Source: Clostridiaceae bacterium M8S5
GTDB lineage: Bacteria; Bacillota; Clostridia; Tissierellales; MCWD3
Assembly (NCBI GenBank): GCA_029227815.1
Contig: CP118523.1
Coordinates: forward strand, 1,612,001 to 1,676,000
Direction of reading: 5' to 3'
DNA: 64,000 bases
Shown in pieces: positions 17,297 to 25,108 of the stretch. The notes under the pieces are model-generated. The model saw only the letters and a program-made list of their open reading frames with translations. It searched no databases and was not told where the DNA came from. A program made the position numbers and the translations under genes. Each line of letters starts with the position of its first letter. Position 1 is the first letter of the stretch.

Positions 17297-18859
17297 ATGA
17301 ACGACAGTAAAAATAGTATAAAAAATGTTCTGACTAACAACATGGTGACTATTATTTTTATAGTAATAGGATTTATAGGTATAAAGCTATCAAGGTTACC
17401 GAGTGCTTTTATATTAAACGAATTAGTTATAAGAATTGGAAGAAATTCCTTTTTAGTATTAGCATTAATTATTCCTGTATTAGCAGGAATGGGACTCAAT
17501 TTTAGTATAGTAGTAGGTGCTATGGCTGGGCAAATGGCTATAATAGCAGTTACCCATTGGGGAATAACAGGTATACAAGGGCTTTTACTTTGCGCTATAC
17601 TTGCCACACCTATAGCATTATTAGTAGGAAATTTGACTGGTAGACTTTTAAACAAAACAAGAGGGCAAGAAATGATAGCAAGCATGATAGTTGGTTTTTT
17701 TGCAAATGGTATATATCAGCTGATATTTCTATACTTGATAGGAACGGCAATACCGATGAAGAATCCAATGTTAGTATTAGATGGAGGAGTAGGAATAAGA
17801 AATTCTATAGACTTATCAGGAGGAGTAAAGCCTACAGGAATAAAATATACACTTGATGGTATATTAAAATACCCATTATTTAAAGCATTATTAATATTAG
17901 CATTTATGATGATATTGTTCAGTATAATATCCTATTATAAGGAGAATAAGAGATTAAAATTAAAATATTCAAATATAGCTTTAGTTATACCTATAGCATT
18001 GATTATAACTAGCATTATAAGAGGTATTGGAACATTAGAAGCAGTGATAATGATATATATATATTTTATTTTCATAACTAAAACATACTGGGATAAGAAG
18101 CAGTTGACGTTGATAATATTAGCATTGCCACTTTTAGCGGGTTTATCTAATATAAATAACATGCTTTACTATATCATAGTGTCAATAATAGGCTGCTTAT
18201 TTTTATTCTTTACCTTCTCAAGTAACGCTTGTAAACTAAAGAAAATCAATTTTATTATTTTGATTACGATATGTTTTATTATAAGTGCATTATGCATTTT
18301 TAGCTTATTGCAAGAAAATATGCTTAGTAAAGTAAAAATGCCTGTCTTTACATTCATAGTTATAGCGTTACTATGTATATTCAATTTGCTGATTGTTAAA
18401 ACAAAGATAGGGCAAGACTTTAGAACCGTTGGTCAAAATCTTCATATAGCAAAGGTTTCAGGTATAAACATTGATAAAACAAGGGTATTAGCAATAACAA
18501 TATCTACACTTTTGGCAGCATGGGGGCAGATAATATTCTTACAAAACATTGGCACGCTAAATACCTATGGAAGTCATGAGCAAATAGGAATGTTTTCTAT
18601 AGCTGCATTATTAATAGGAGGAGCATCTGTTTCAAAAGCGACTATATCTCAAGCACTGCTAGGAACTACATTGTTCCATATATTATTTATAGTATCACCT
18701 CAAGCAGGTAAAAATGTGTTTGGAGATGCACAGATAGGTGAGTTCTTTAGAGCATTTGTAGTATATGGAGTAATAGGGGTTTCATTAGGATTACATGCTT
18801 TTAAAAGGAGATTAAACAAAAATCAGATTGCTATAAAAGCTAGCAAAAAAACAGTTTAA
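17297..18859 (+). CDS. ABC transporter permease with large extra membrane segment
   Basis: A 520-residue permease, about 200 residues longer than its partner. The N-terminal part (1-185) and the C-terminal part (from about 370: KTKIGQDFRTVGQNLHIAKV, SIAALLIGGASVSKA) match the same permease family. Between them, about residues 195-370 add five or six hydrophobic helices (for example LIIYIYFIFITKTYW-like and IILALPLLAGL stretches) that the family normally lacks. It starts 4 bp after the first permease and ends at a terminator. The insertion could be a fused helical module or lineage-specific expansion; no stop or frameshift interrupts it. Confidence 0.85.
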   Translation: MNDSKNSIKNVLTNNMVTIIFIVIGFIGIKLSRLPSAFILNELVIRIGRNSFLVLALIIPVLAGMGLNFSIVVGAMAGQMAIIAVTHWGITGIQGLLLCAILATPIALLVGNLTGRLLNKTRGQEMIASMIVGFFANGIYQLIFLYLIGTAIPMKNPMLVLDGGVGIRNSIDLSGGVKPTGIKYTLDGILKYPLFKALLILAFMMILFSIISYYKENKRLKLKYSNIALVIPIALIITSIIRGIGTLEAVIMIYIYFIFITKTYWDKKQLTLIILALPLLAGLSNINNMLYYIIVSIIGCLFLFFTFSSNACKLKKINFIILITICFIISALCIFSLLQENMLSKVKMPVFTFIVIALLCIFNLLIVKTKIGQDFRTVGQNLHIAKVSGINIDKTRVLAITISTLLAAWGQIIFLQNIGTLNTYGSHEQIGMFSIAALLIGGASVSKATISQALLGTTLFHILFIVSPQAGKNVFGDAQIGEFFRAFVVYGVIGVSLGLHAFKRRLNKNQIAIKASKKTV

Positions 18860-18878
18860 AGCAATAGTGAACTAAATC

Positions 18879-18918
18879 AAAAAAATACCACGATATAGTT
18901 AAAACGTGGTATTTTTTA
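18879..18918. terminator. Bidirectional terminator between the ABC operon and a secreted-protein gene
   Basis: A-run, then AAATACCACG (to 18892) pairing with CGTGGTATTT (from 18905), then a T-run. It lies between convergent genes and can serve both. Confidence 0.85.
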
Positions 18919-18924
18919 ATTATA

Positions 18925-19575
18925 CTATCTAGAATAGGTGAACTGTCTAAAATATAGCCCTATAGGTTTATAGGCTGTTCCAGTACCATCCTTTTTATCG
19001 TTTTTGTATACATCAAAAGTATATTTTTTATAGTTACCATAAACTTTTACATTTAGCTTTTTGCCAGCTGATACAGAGGTTCTAAAAGTTTTCTGCTTTG
19101 TAGTACTATCTGTTACAGAAAAACCTATACCTGCGCTTATAGAACTTGCACTAATACCAGCATTAGTAGAGAAAGTTGCGCTAACGGATTCACTATATGT
19201 TTCTTCAATATCACAAGGACCATCAAACCAATCTGATTGTAGTTCATTATTAGGGAAATAATAATCACCTAAACATTGCTTATTTCTTATAGACCAATTT
19301 GTTCCCCAAAAGAATTTAACACTAGAGATGTTTTTGTTTTCAATAAAAGACGGAGTTGATTGACTAGTAGAATAAGTAGTAACTTTGACAAGCTTGTATC
19401 CTTCTGGGACATCTAGGTCTTCATTGACAACGATTTTCTTTAACTCGGCTGGATTTGTAATAACTGAGTGAGTATTAATTTCATTTGGATTAAAGTCAGT
19501 ATTTTGAGCTAAAGTAGTAGTGCTTAGAGTTAAAAGTAATGAAGTTAATAATAAAACAATTAATAATTTTTTCAT
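18925..19575 (-). CDS. Secreted beta-rich protein, possibly pore-forming-like
   Basis: A 216-residue protein with a Sec signal peptide (MKKLLIVLLLTSLLLTLSTT, cleavage near residue 24). The centre, about residues 125-170, is a long alternating Ser/Thr-polar and hydrophobic stretch (SESVSATFSTNAGISASS, SAGIGFSVTDSTTKQK), followed by KLNVKVYGNYKKYTFDVYKN. Such amphipathic strands are seen in aerolysin-like and other secreted beta-hairpin proteins, but I cannot assign a family. A perfect 22-bp palindrome sits 23 bp upstream of the start. It is a single gene; in the absence of a partner, a toxin or surface-binding role is only inference. Confidence 0.6.
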   Translation of the reverse strand: MKKLLIVLLLTSLLLTLSTTTLAQNTDFNPNEINTHSVITNPAELKKIVVNEDLDVPEGYKLVKVTTYSTSQSTPSFIENKNISSVKFFWGTNWSIRNKQCLGDYYFPNNELQSDWFDGPCDIEETYSESVSATFSTNAGISASSISAGIGFSVTDSTTKQKTFRTSVSAGKKLNVKVYGNYKKYTFDVYKNDKKDGTGTAYKPIGLYFRQFTYSR

Positions 19576-19597
19576 AAAATGCCTCCAATTATAGTTG

Positions 19598-19619
19598 TAT
19601 TTGATTGATCAATCAAATA
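19598..19619. promoter_or_regulatory. Perfect 22-bp palindrome, likely repressor operator
   Basis: Both halves are TATTTGATTGA and its exact complement, centred at 19608/19609. The inner TTGATTGATCAATCAA resembles operators of TetR-family repressors. It lies between the ribosome site of the minus-strand secreted-protein gene and the AT-rich upstream region, where a bound protein would block transcription. No TetR-type gene is nearby. Confidence 0.65.
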
Positions 19620-19867
19620 ATACAATAACATACAAAGTATAAAATAATTGTCAAAACGTGTCAAAAGTGAATAAATTATTAAAAAAATATTAAATTTATT
19701 TCATATTTACATTATATTGAAGGAAGCCTAAAATTATTTCAAATCATTACCGTGCAAAATATTTATATGTATTGAACAAATTAGAAACTTTTGTTTTAAA
19801 GGCTATTATGGTAGAATAAATAACAGATAATAAATACAAGCAATAATGTAGTTTAGGAGGAGATATA

Positions 19868-20593
19868 ATGGCAGGACATTCGAAATGGGCCAATATAAAA
19901 CATAGAAAAGGTAGGCAAGATGCTTTAAAAGGCAAGGTATTTACCAAAATTGCACGTATGATCTTTGTAGCTGTTAGAGAAGGTGGTGCAGACCCAGAAT
20001 ATAACTTTAGTTTAAAAAGTGCTATAGATAAAGCAAAGGCTGTAAATATGCCAAATGATAATATAGACAGAGCAATAAAAAAAGGACTAGGATCATCCGA
20101 TGGAGAAAGCTATGAGGAAATAGTATACGAAGGATATGGCCCAGCTGGAACAGCAGTTATGGTAAAGTGTCTAACAGATAATAAGAACAGAACTGCTTCA
20201 GATGTGAGACACTGCTTTAGCAAAAACGGTGGAAATCTTGGAGCAAACGGTTGTGTGTCATTTATGTTTGATAGAAAAGGAATATTGATAATAGATAAAA
20301 CAGAGAATTTAGACGAAGAAACTGTAATGATGAGTGCATTAGAAGCTGGAGCAGAAGATTTTGAGGCGGAAGATGATTGCTTTGAAATAACATGTTTACC
20401 AGAGGACTTTAAAAATGTAAAAGAAACACTAGAAAATGAAAACTATACATTTTCAACATCAGAAGTTGCAATGCTACCACAGAACACAACAAAGCTTGAG
20501 AATGAAGATGATATAAAAGCTATGAACAAGCTTATTGATATGCTAGAAGACAATGATGATGTGCAGGAGGTTTATCATAACTGGGAATGTTAA
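19868..20593 (+). CDS. yebC: YebC/PmpR family protein
   Basis: A 241-residue protein beginning [19 protein letters not shown], the hallmark of the YebC/TACO1 family, with [20 protein letters not shown] and [19 protein letters not shown] further on. Members have been described as transcription regulators and, more recently, as factors that help ribosomes through proline stretches. The ATG follows TTTAGGAGGAG. It is monocistronic; its 3' region holds a hairpin and the first copy of the palindromic dispersed repeat. Confidence 0.95.
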   Translation: MAGHSKWANIKHRKGRQDALKGKVFTKIARMIFVAVREGGADPEYNFSLKSAIDKAKAVNMPNDNIDRAIKKGLGSSDGESYEEIVYEGYGPAGTAVMVKCLTDNKNRTASDVRHCFSKNGGNLGANGCVSFMFDRKGILIIDKTENLDEETVMMSALEAGAEDFEAEDDCFEITCLPEDFKNVKETLENENYTFSTSEVAMLPQNTTKLENEDDIKAMNKLIDMLEDNDDVQEVYHNWEC

Positions 20594-20664
20594 TAATGGT
20601 ATAGATTAAAGGCACAAGTGCTACTTTGTCATCAATCTAAAGCACAAGTGCTTATCTTGTGCCT

Positions 20665-20787
20665 CAGACTGTAGAAAAAAGCCCAATTTCTGCGTTGTAG
20701 TTAAAATTTCCGTTGCTCACTTACCTCTAAGTAAGCTCTGCTACTCAATTTTAACACGCCTTGAACTTGAACTTTTACTACAGCCTG
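20665..20787 (+). repeat. Palindromic dispersed element, copy 1 (MITE-like)
   Basis: 123 bp bounded by imperfect inverted ends (CAGACTGTAG and the complement of CTACAGCCTG). An internal imperfect palindrome centres on TTGCTCACTTACCTC and TAAGTAAGCTCTGCTACTC. It is very similar to 53941-54063 (same length) and to the inverted copy at 49799-49914. The similarity continues about 34 bp beyond the right end (ACTTTGTCATCAATCTAA). Confidence 0.88.
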
Positions 20788-20814
20788 TTATCTTGATAAC
20801 TTTGTCATCAATCT

Positions 20815-20843
20815 AAGGCACAGATGATTATCCTGTGCCTTTA
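20815..20843. terminator. Terminator-like hairpin between yebC and argH
   Basis: AAGGCACA pairs with TGTGCCTT (20834-20841). Only a short T stretch follows, so strength is uncertain. Confidence 0.5.
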
Positions 20844-20920
20844 ACTATAACAAAAGCGAAATAAAGTACCGAACTTTGGATTAATGATAAGTATTCTATT
20901 ATTTTAATAGAACATACTAT

Positions 20921-22297
20921 CTAGGAATTTGAGCAATAATCCTCACATGATTCGATAGTTTGCTCAATAGTTTTGATTGCAGGCCCACCAACTATGTTTC
21001 TTTTATTCACACATTCCTCTAGCGAAATAATCGTAAAGATATCATCTTCAAAGACATTTGATATAGATTGATATTCTTCTAAAGAAAGATCTTTTAGTTC
21101 TAAATTATTATTTATACAATATAGCACGAGTTTGCCAATTATTTCATGAGCATCTCTAAAAGCAAGCCCTTTTTTTACGAGATAATCTGCAGCATCAGTT
21201 GCGTTTAAAAATCCATTACTAGCAGCTTTGTACATAGATTTCTTATTTACTTTCATAGTAGTTATCATATCAGTGAAAATAGGAAGACACATTTTAACAG
21301 TATCTATAGCATCAAAAGTAGCTTCTTTATCTTCTTGCATATCTTTGTTATAAGCAAGAGGAAGTCCTTTCAAAGTTGTTAACAATCCTAGTAAATCCCC
21401 ATATACTCTACCTGTTTTCCCTCTAACCAGTTCAGCGATATCAGGATTCTTTTTTTGTGGCATGATGCTACTTCCAGTGCTATAAGCATCATCTAGCTCT
21501 ATGAATTTGAATTCATAAGAGCACCATAGTACTATTTCTTCACTGAATCTACTTAGATGCATCATTATAAGAGAGAGAGTATTTATTAACTCTATACAAA
21601 AATCTCTATCAGATACAGCATCAAGACTATTTATTGATATAGCAGAGAAATTCAAACTTTCCGCTACGAATCCACGATCAATAGGATAAGTAGTGGAGGC
21701 TAAGGCACCTGATCCAAGAGGAAGAATATCAGTTCTTTTTAGAGTATCAGACAATCTATCCCTATCACGCTTAAACATCTCAAAATAAGCAAGTAAATGG
21801 TGTGCAAAAGTGATAGGCTGAGCTCTTTGTAGATGAGTATAGCCTGGCATTATTGTAATTGTATTCGCTTTAGCAAGTGTTAGTAGTGTTTTTTGCAATG
21901 TTTTCAAAAGTTTATCAATATTAACTATTTCTTCTTTCACATACATTCTCATATCTAGAGCTATTTGATCGTTACGGCTTCTTGCTGTATGAAGTTTTTT
22001 ACCAATATTACCAATACGATCAATTAGAATTTTTTCTATGTTCATATGAATATCTTCGCTTTGTACATTAAATTGGACATTCCCAGTTTCAATATCATTT
22101 AGTATATCTTTTAATGTATTAGATATTAAAACAGAATCATCCTTAGAAATAATATTTTGCTTACCAAGCATAGTAGCATGAGCTATACTTCCTAATATAT
22201 CTTGTTTGTATAATCTTTGATCAAATGATATCGAAGAATTAAAATCATCTAAAAGTTTATTGGTATTTTTAGAAAAACGGCCACTCCATAATTTCAT
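20921..22297 (-). CDS. argH: Argininosuccinate lyase
   Basis: A 458-residue enzyme that splits argininosuccinate into arginine and fumarate, the last step of arginine synthesis. It opens with [20 protein letters not shown]. The family signature [12 protein letters not shown] is at about residue 277, with the catalytic Ser in that loop, and [14 protein letters not shown] near 105. The length is normal. It follows argG on the minus strand by about 65 bp, so the two probably form an operon. TGAAGGATGTG-type sequence precedes the ATG. Confidence 0.96.
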   Translation of the reverse strand: MKLWSGRFSKNTNKLLDDFNSSISFDQRLYKQDILGSIAHATMLGKQNIISKDDSVLISNTLKDILNDIETGNVQFNVQSEDIHMNIEKILIDRIGNIGKKLHTARSRNDQIALDMRMYVKEEIVNIDKLLKTLQKTLLTLAKANTITIMPGYTHLQRAQPITFAHHLLAYFEMFKRDRDRLSDTLKRTDILPLGSGALASTTYPIDRGFVAESLNFSAISINSLDAVSDRDFCIELINTLSLIMMHLSRFSEEIVLWCSYEFKFIELDDAYSTGSSIMPQKKNPDIAELVRGKTGRVYGDLLGLLTTLKGLPLAYNKDMQEDKEATFDAIDTVKMCLPIFTDMITTMKVNKKSMYKAASNGFLNATDAADYLVKKGLAFRDAHEIIGKLVLYCINNNLELKDLSLEEYQSISNVFEDDIFTIISLEECVNKRNIVGGPAIKTIEQTIESCEDYCSNS

Positions 22298-22362
22298 ATA
22301 TTCACATCCTTCACAAAACTTAAATCAATTTATAGTTTAGATTGCAATAAATTTAGCCTTCC

Positions 22363-23577
22363 TTAATTTTCCTTTTTGATACTTTGATTCATTAATGCAC
22401 GAATTTTTAATGGAAGACCGAATAGATTAATAAATCCTTCAGCATCTTTATGGTCGTATAAATCACCAGTTGTAAAACTGGCAATACTTTCATTGTATAA
22501 TGAATAAGGAGACTGAGTACCTACAGGTATTATATTACCTTTATAAAGTTTTAGTTTAACTTTACCAGTAACAGTTTTTTGGGTAGAATCAACAAAGGCG
22601 GACAAAGATTCTCTTAAAGGAGTATACCATTCTCCACTATAGACTAATTCAGCAAACTTAACAGCAAGAGTCTGTTTATAAGCAAATGTTTGTTTATCCA
22701 AACATGAACGTTCAAGTTCTTCGTGGGCATAATAAAGTATAGTTCCGCCAGGTGTTTCATAAATTCCACGTGATTTCATTCCAACAATACGGTTTTCTAA
22801 AACATCAGCAATACCAATGCCATTTTTACCACCTATATTATTAAGTTCTGCAATTATATCTGCGCCATTAAGAGATTTGTTGTTAAGTTTAATAGGAACA
22901 CCCTTTTCAAATTCTAATTCAATATAAGTAGGTTCGTTAGGTGCATTTTCAGGTGATACTGACATCTGAAGTAACTTATCGTACATAGGTTCAAGACTTG
23001 GATTTTCTAGTTCAAGTCCTTCATGACTTAAGTGCCATAAGTTTCTATCACGGCTGTAGCTATTTTCTTCTCTCATAGGTATTTCAATACCTCTATCTTT
23101 ACAATATTTAATTGCATCTTCGCGTGATTTAATATCCCATATCCTCCATGGAGCTATTATTTTAAGCTCTGGAGCTAGTGCCTTTATTGACAGTTCAAAA
23201 CGGACTTGATCATTACCTTTACCCGTTGCTCCGTGGCAGATAGCCTCTGCACCTTCCCTAATAGATATTTCAACTAATCTTTTAGCCATAACAGGACGTG
23301 CAATAGATGTACCTAGCAAATATTTACCTTCATAAACTGCACCAGCTTTAAGAGTAGGCCAAACATAATCTTCAACGAACTCGTCAATAATATTTTCTAC
23401 CATAAATTTTGAAGCACCTGATGCTAATGCTCTTTCTTTAAGACCATCTAATTCTTTTCCTTGTCCAACATTGATACATACTGCAATTACTTCATAGTTG
23501 TAATTTTCTTGCAGCCAAGGAATAATAACAGTAGTATCCAAACCGCCTGAATAGGCAAGTATAACTTTTTTCTTCAC
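22363..23577 (-). CDS. argG: Argininosuccinate synthase
   Basis: A 404-residue enzyme joining citrulline and aspartate with ATP. It begins [20 protein letters not shown] with the PP-loop AYSGGLDT at about 8-15, and contains [14 protein letters not shown] place the start at the GTG at 23577, which has GGAGGTAA 7 bases upstream and gives the usual family N-terminus; the open frame extends 17 codons further to 23628 without support. It is the first gene of argG-argH. An AT-rich ATGAATAAATAT near 23682 is a weak ArgR-box candidate. Confidence 0.96.
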   Translation of the reverse strand: MKKKVILAYSGGLDTTVIIPWLQENYNYEVIAVCINVGQGKELDGLKERALASGASKFMVENIIDEFVEDYVWPTLKAGAVYEGKYLLGTSIARPVMAKRLVEISIREGAEAICHGATGKGNDQVRFELSIKALAPELKIIAPWRIWDIKSREDAIKYCKDRGIEIPMREENSYSRDRNLWHLSHEGLELENPSLEPMYDKLLQMSVSPENAPNEPTYIELEFEKGVPIKLNNKSLNGADIIAELNNIGGKNGIGIADVLENRIVGMKSRGIYETPGGTILYYAHEELERSCLDKQTFAYKQTLAVKFAELVYSGEWYTPLRESLSAFVDSTQKTVTGKVKLKLYKGNIIPVGTQSPYSLYNESIASFTTGDLYDHKDAEGFINLFGLPLKIRALMNQSIKKEN

Positions 23578-23628
23578 GGTAATTACCTCCTTATAAAACA
23601 GAAATATGATTTCATAATTATACATCAC

Positions 23629-24006
23629 AAAATATTAATATTCAACAATTATTTCAAAACAAGCTGTCTTAAGTTTTTTTAAAATGAATAAATATAACCA
23701 ATATGTTATACGTTATATTGGGAAAAGAGAAAAAGACACGATAAAAAGTAAATTTATATACATTATATTTATATATATAATTTAATATAAGTATCATAAG
23801 TTAAATGATTTATTCTTTTGCGTGGGTGGTTAGGGTATGTTTAATCTATTCATATTCTTCTAATGAAGAATCATTATTAAGTAAAACCCTTAGTTAATTA
23901 TGTAAAAAAGTAAATAGAAAGGGCGGAAAAATATTGACAATATTTACAAAAAATGATATATTATAATTAATAAAATATAAAAATAAAAATAAAAAGGAGG
24001 ATTAAT
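23629..24006. other. Divergent region upstream of argG and the first peptide gene
   Basis: 378 bp, extremely AT-rich. It holds the argG upstream region (minus) and, at its right end, the consensus promoter and ribosome site of peptide gene 1. No further gene or structured RNA is evident. Confidence 0.5.
23934..23962 (+). promoter_or_regulatory. Consensus sigma-A promoter of peptide gene 1
   Basis: TTGACA (23934-23939), a 17-bp spacer and TATATT (23957-23962), 45 bp before the start codon. Copy 2 has the same boxes and spacing at 24621-24649. Confidence 0.8.
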
Positions 24007-24156
24007 ATGACATTAAGAAAAAGATTAGCTACTGGTGGCGGAACAGGTACAGAGCCTATTTACATTGCATGTGGATGTATATATGCTGATACTGATAAAA
24101 ATGATGTACTTTATATGGCAGTACCAGTAGATCCGGATCCAGGATGTGGTGGTTGA
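24007..24156 (+). CDS. Putative modified-peptide precursor 1 (Cys-x-Cys ... Cys-Gly-Gly)
   Basis: A 49-residue peptide, too short for routine calling. It begins MTLRKRLATG, has TGTEPIYIACGC in the middle and ends DPDPGCGG. It shares M-x-L-R-K-x-L, T-G-x-E-P-I, A-C-x-C and the final C-G-G with the peptide at 24690, while the stretch between the Cys groups varies in sequence and length. This is what a conserved leader with a variable core looks like. AAGGAGG lies 6 bp before the ATG and a consensus promoter before that. It has three Cys (22, 24, 47). There is no signal peptide and no adjacent modifying enzyme. A ribosomally made, modified peptide is inferred; a small structural or spore protein is the alternative. 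Confidence 0.72.
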   Translation: MTLRKRLATGGGTGTEPIYIACGCIYADTDKNDVLYMAVPVDPDPGCGG

Positions 24157-24169
24157 ACTCCATAGTATG

Positions 24170-24183
24170 TCAGGTGTACCTGA
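24170..24183. promoter_or_regulatory. Conserved dyad after peptide gene 1
   Basis: TCAGGTGTACCTGA, two 6-bp arms around GT, 13 bases after the stop. The same 14 bases recur 14 bases after the second peptide's stop, followed in both by TTAG and ACAAA. The conservation exceeds that of the peptide-coding sequence around it. The role is unknown. Confidence 0.6.
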
Positions 24184-24211
24184 TTAGGACAAACATTGAA
24201 TTTTAATTATA

Positions 24212-24266
24212 ATACCACATTAGAAAATGGGTTGTTTTATAAACGACCCATTTTCTAATGTGGTAT
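24212..24266. terminator. Long hairpin between peptide gene 1 and the DUF3787 relic
   Basis: A perfect 21-bp stem (24212-24232 with 24246-24266), extendable to about 25 bp with one G-U pair. It separates convergent genes, but neither side has a proper T-run, so termination is plausible but not textbook. Confidence 0.6.
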
Positions 24267-24279
24267 AAAAACAAAACAA

Positions 24280-24440
24280 GTTTTATTATTTAACACTATA
24301 AACCTTTTTTTACACACCTTTTACTAGGCTAGTTCTCTAGATGGGTTTCTCTGCTTTATCTATTCTATATCCGCATATGTTGCAAGTTTATCATTAGCTG
24401 TACTTATAGGAGCTTTCTATAAAATTCTTATTTTTTCCAT
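24280..24440 (-). pseudogene. Decayed DUF3787-family gene, copy 1
   Basis: Clear nucleotide similarity to the intact gene at 24941-25108, for example GCTAATGATAA, CTTGCA and GCGGATATAGA on the coding strand. The relic has lost its ribosome site and about 70 bp of upstream sequence. Its ATG is followed by an in-frame TAG after seven codons, and more stops and length changes follow. It cannot make the protein. Confidence 0.8.
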
Positions 24441-24448
24441 AAAATTAA

Positions 24449-24556
24449 TTACAATTTACTATTGATTGGTTTACCATTTATTTTGTGAACATATCTAAAA
24501 GCCAGTTTTTTTAACTCCGTTATTGTAACTTTGTACATAGATTGTTTATTTTTCAT
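24449..24556 (-). CDS. Possible 35-residue ORF, unsupported
   Basis: On the minus strand an ATG at 24556 opens MKNKQSMYKVTITELKKL and closes at 24449 after 35 residues. It lacks a clear ribosome site. The last codons fall in a 27-bp sequence repeated at 25179-25205, which belongs to the cassette duplication. It may be chance or a gene fragment. Confidence 0.2.
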   Translation of the reverse strand: MKNKQSMYKVTITELKKLAFRYVHKINGKPINSKL

Positions 24557-24620
24557 AATAGTCATCTGTTTTGCAGGGGATTAATTTTGATCCTGAAACA
24601 TAAATACAAAAAAATAAATG

Positions 24621-24649
24621 TTGACAATATAGGAAAAATATGTTATATT
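24621..24649 (+). promoter_or_regulatory. Consensus sigma-A promoter of peptide gene 2
   Basis: TTGACA (24621-24626), a 17-bp spacer and TATATT (24644-24649), 40 bp before the start codon. Confidence 0.8.
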
Positions 24650-24689
24650 GGTGATGTATATTTATTTAAAAAAAGAGGAGGAAATGATT

Positions 24690-24809
24690 ATGGTATTAAG
24701 AAAAAAATTAGTAAGTAGTAACAGAACAGGTCCAGAACCTATTATTAGCGCGTGTAATTGCTCAAGTGGTTTGCATTTCTTTGTATATTTAGATAACTGC
24801 GGTGGCTGA
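24690..24809 (+). CDS. Putative modified-peptide precursor 2 (Cys-x-Cys ... Cys-Gly-Gly)
   Basis: A 39-residue peptide: MVLRKKLVSSNRTG, then PEPIISACNCSSG and a C-terminal LDNCGG. It is homologous to the peptide at 24007, with the same three Cys positions counted from the conserved landmarks (22, 24 and third from the end) but a ten-residue shorter and different middle (HFFVYL). AGAGGAGGA precedes the ATG by 8 bp; an ATG two codons earlier is too close to that site. It sits in the second, less decayed cassette copy, convergent with the intact DUF3787 gene. Cys-x-Cys plus Cys-Gly-Gly could carry thioether, heterocycle or metal chemistry; none is shown. Confidence 0.72.
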   Translation: MVLRKKLVSSNRTGPEPIISACNCSSGLHFFVYLDNCGG

Positions 24810-24823
24810 GGCAAGTAAGTATA

Positions 24824-24837
24824 TCAGGTGTACCTGA
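24824..24837. promoter_or_regulatory. Conserved dyad after peptide gene 2
   Basis: TCAGGTGTACCTGA, identical to 24170-24183 and at nearly the same distance from the stop. Confidence 0.6.
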
Positions 24838-24867
24838 TTAGACAAATGAATATTAGTGGTATTTTAT

Positions 24868-24923
24868 AATACTACATTAAAAAATGGGTTGTTTGTAAAA
24901 CAACCCATTTTCCAAGTTGTATT
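24868..24923. terminator. Long hairpin between peptide gene 2 and the DUF3787 gene
   Basis: The counterpart of 24212-24266. The apical 13 bp (AAAATGGGTTGTT with AACAACCCATTTT) are perfect and the basal part is imperfect. Neither side has a proper T-run. Confidence 0.6.
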
Positions 24924-24940
24924 AAAAAACAAAACAAGTT

Positions 24941-25108
24941 TTATTTTTCAACATTATCAACCCATTCTTTAGCTTCTTCTACACACCTTTCGCTAGGGAT
25001 AGGTACTTTAGACGTTTTCTCTGTCTTTTCTATATCCGCCCATGCTGCAAGCTTATCATTAGCTGTAGTCATAGGAGCTTCCTTATAAAAATTTTTATTT
25101 TTATCCAT
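24941..25108 (-). CDS. DUF3787-family small protein (spore-associated type)
   Basis: A 55-residue protein: MDKNKNFYKEAPMTTAND, then WADIEKTEKTSKVPIPSE and VEEAKEWVDNVEK. The WADI, SKVPIP and EEAKEWV(D) motifs match the DUF3787 family of clostridial small proteins, some members of which have been reported on spores. It has a strong site (TAGGAGGAA) before its ATG at 25108. It is convergent with peptide gene 2 and a decayed paralog lies at 24280. Whether it acts with the peptide is unknown. Confidence 0.75.
   Translation of the reverse strand: MDKNKNFYKEAPMTTANDKLAAWADIEKTEKTSKVPIPSERCVEEAKEWVDNVEK

Larger units (their letters stand above)
20594..20920. other. Intergenic region between yebC and argH with hairpins and a dispersed repeat
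   Basis: 327 bp between convergent genes. It contains a hairpin GCACAAG (20642-20648) with CTTGTGC (20656-20662), the palindromic repeat (20665-20787), and a second, similar hairpin AAGGCACA (20815-20822) with TGTGCCTT (20834-20841). ACTTTGTCATCAATCTAA occurs on both sides of the repeat. No gene is seen. Confidence 0.6.

Noticed and set aside
20594..20860. CRISPR-like alternation of repeats near yebC
   Set aside because: The repeated words are arms of palindromes and hairpins of unequal spacing, not regular repeats with unique spacers.
23578..23628. N-terminal extension of argG to 23628
   Set aside because: The family N-terminus and a perfect GGAGGTAA support the GTG at 23577; the extension has no site and is not family-like.
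24684..24689. Earlier ATG for peptide gene 2
   Set aside because: It is only 2 bases from the AGGAGG site; the ATG at 24690 is correctly spaced and aligns with peptide 1.
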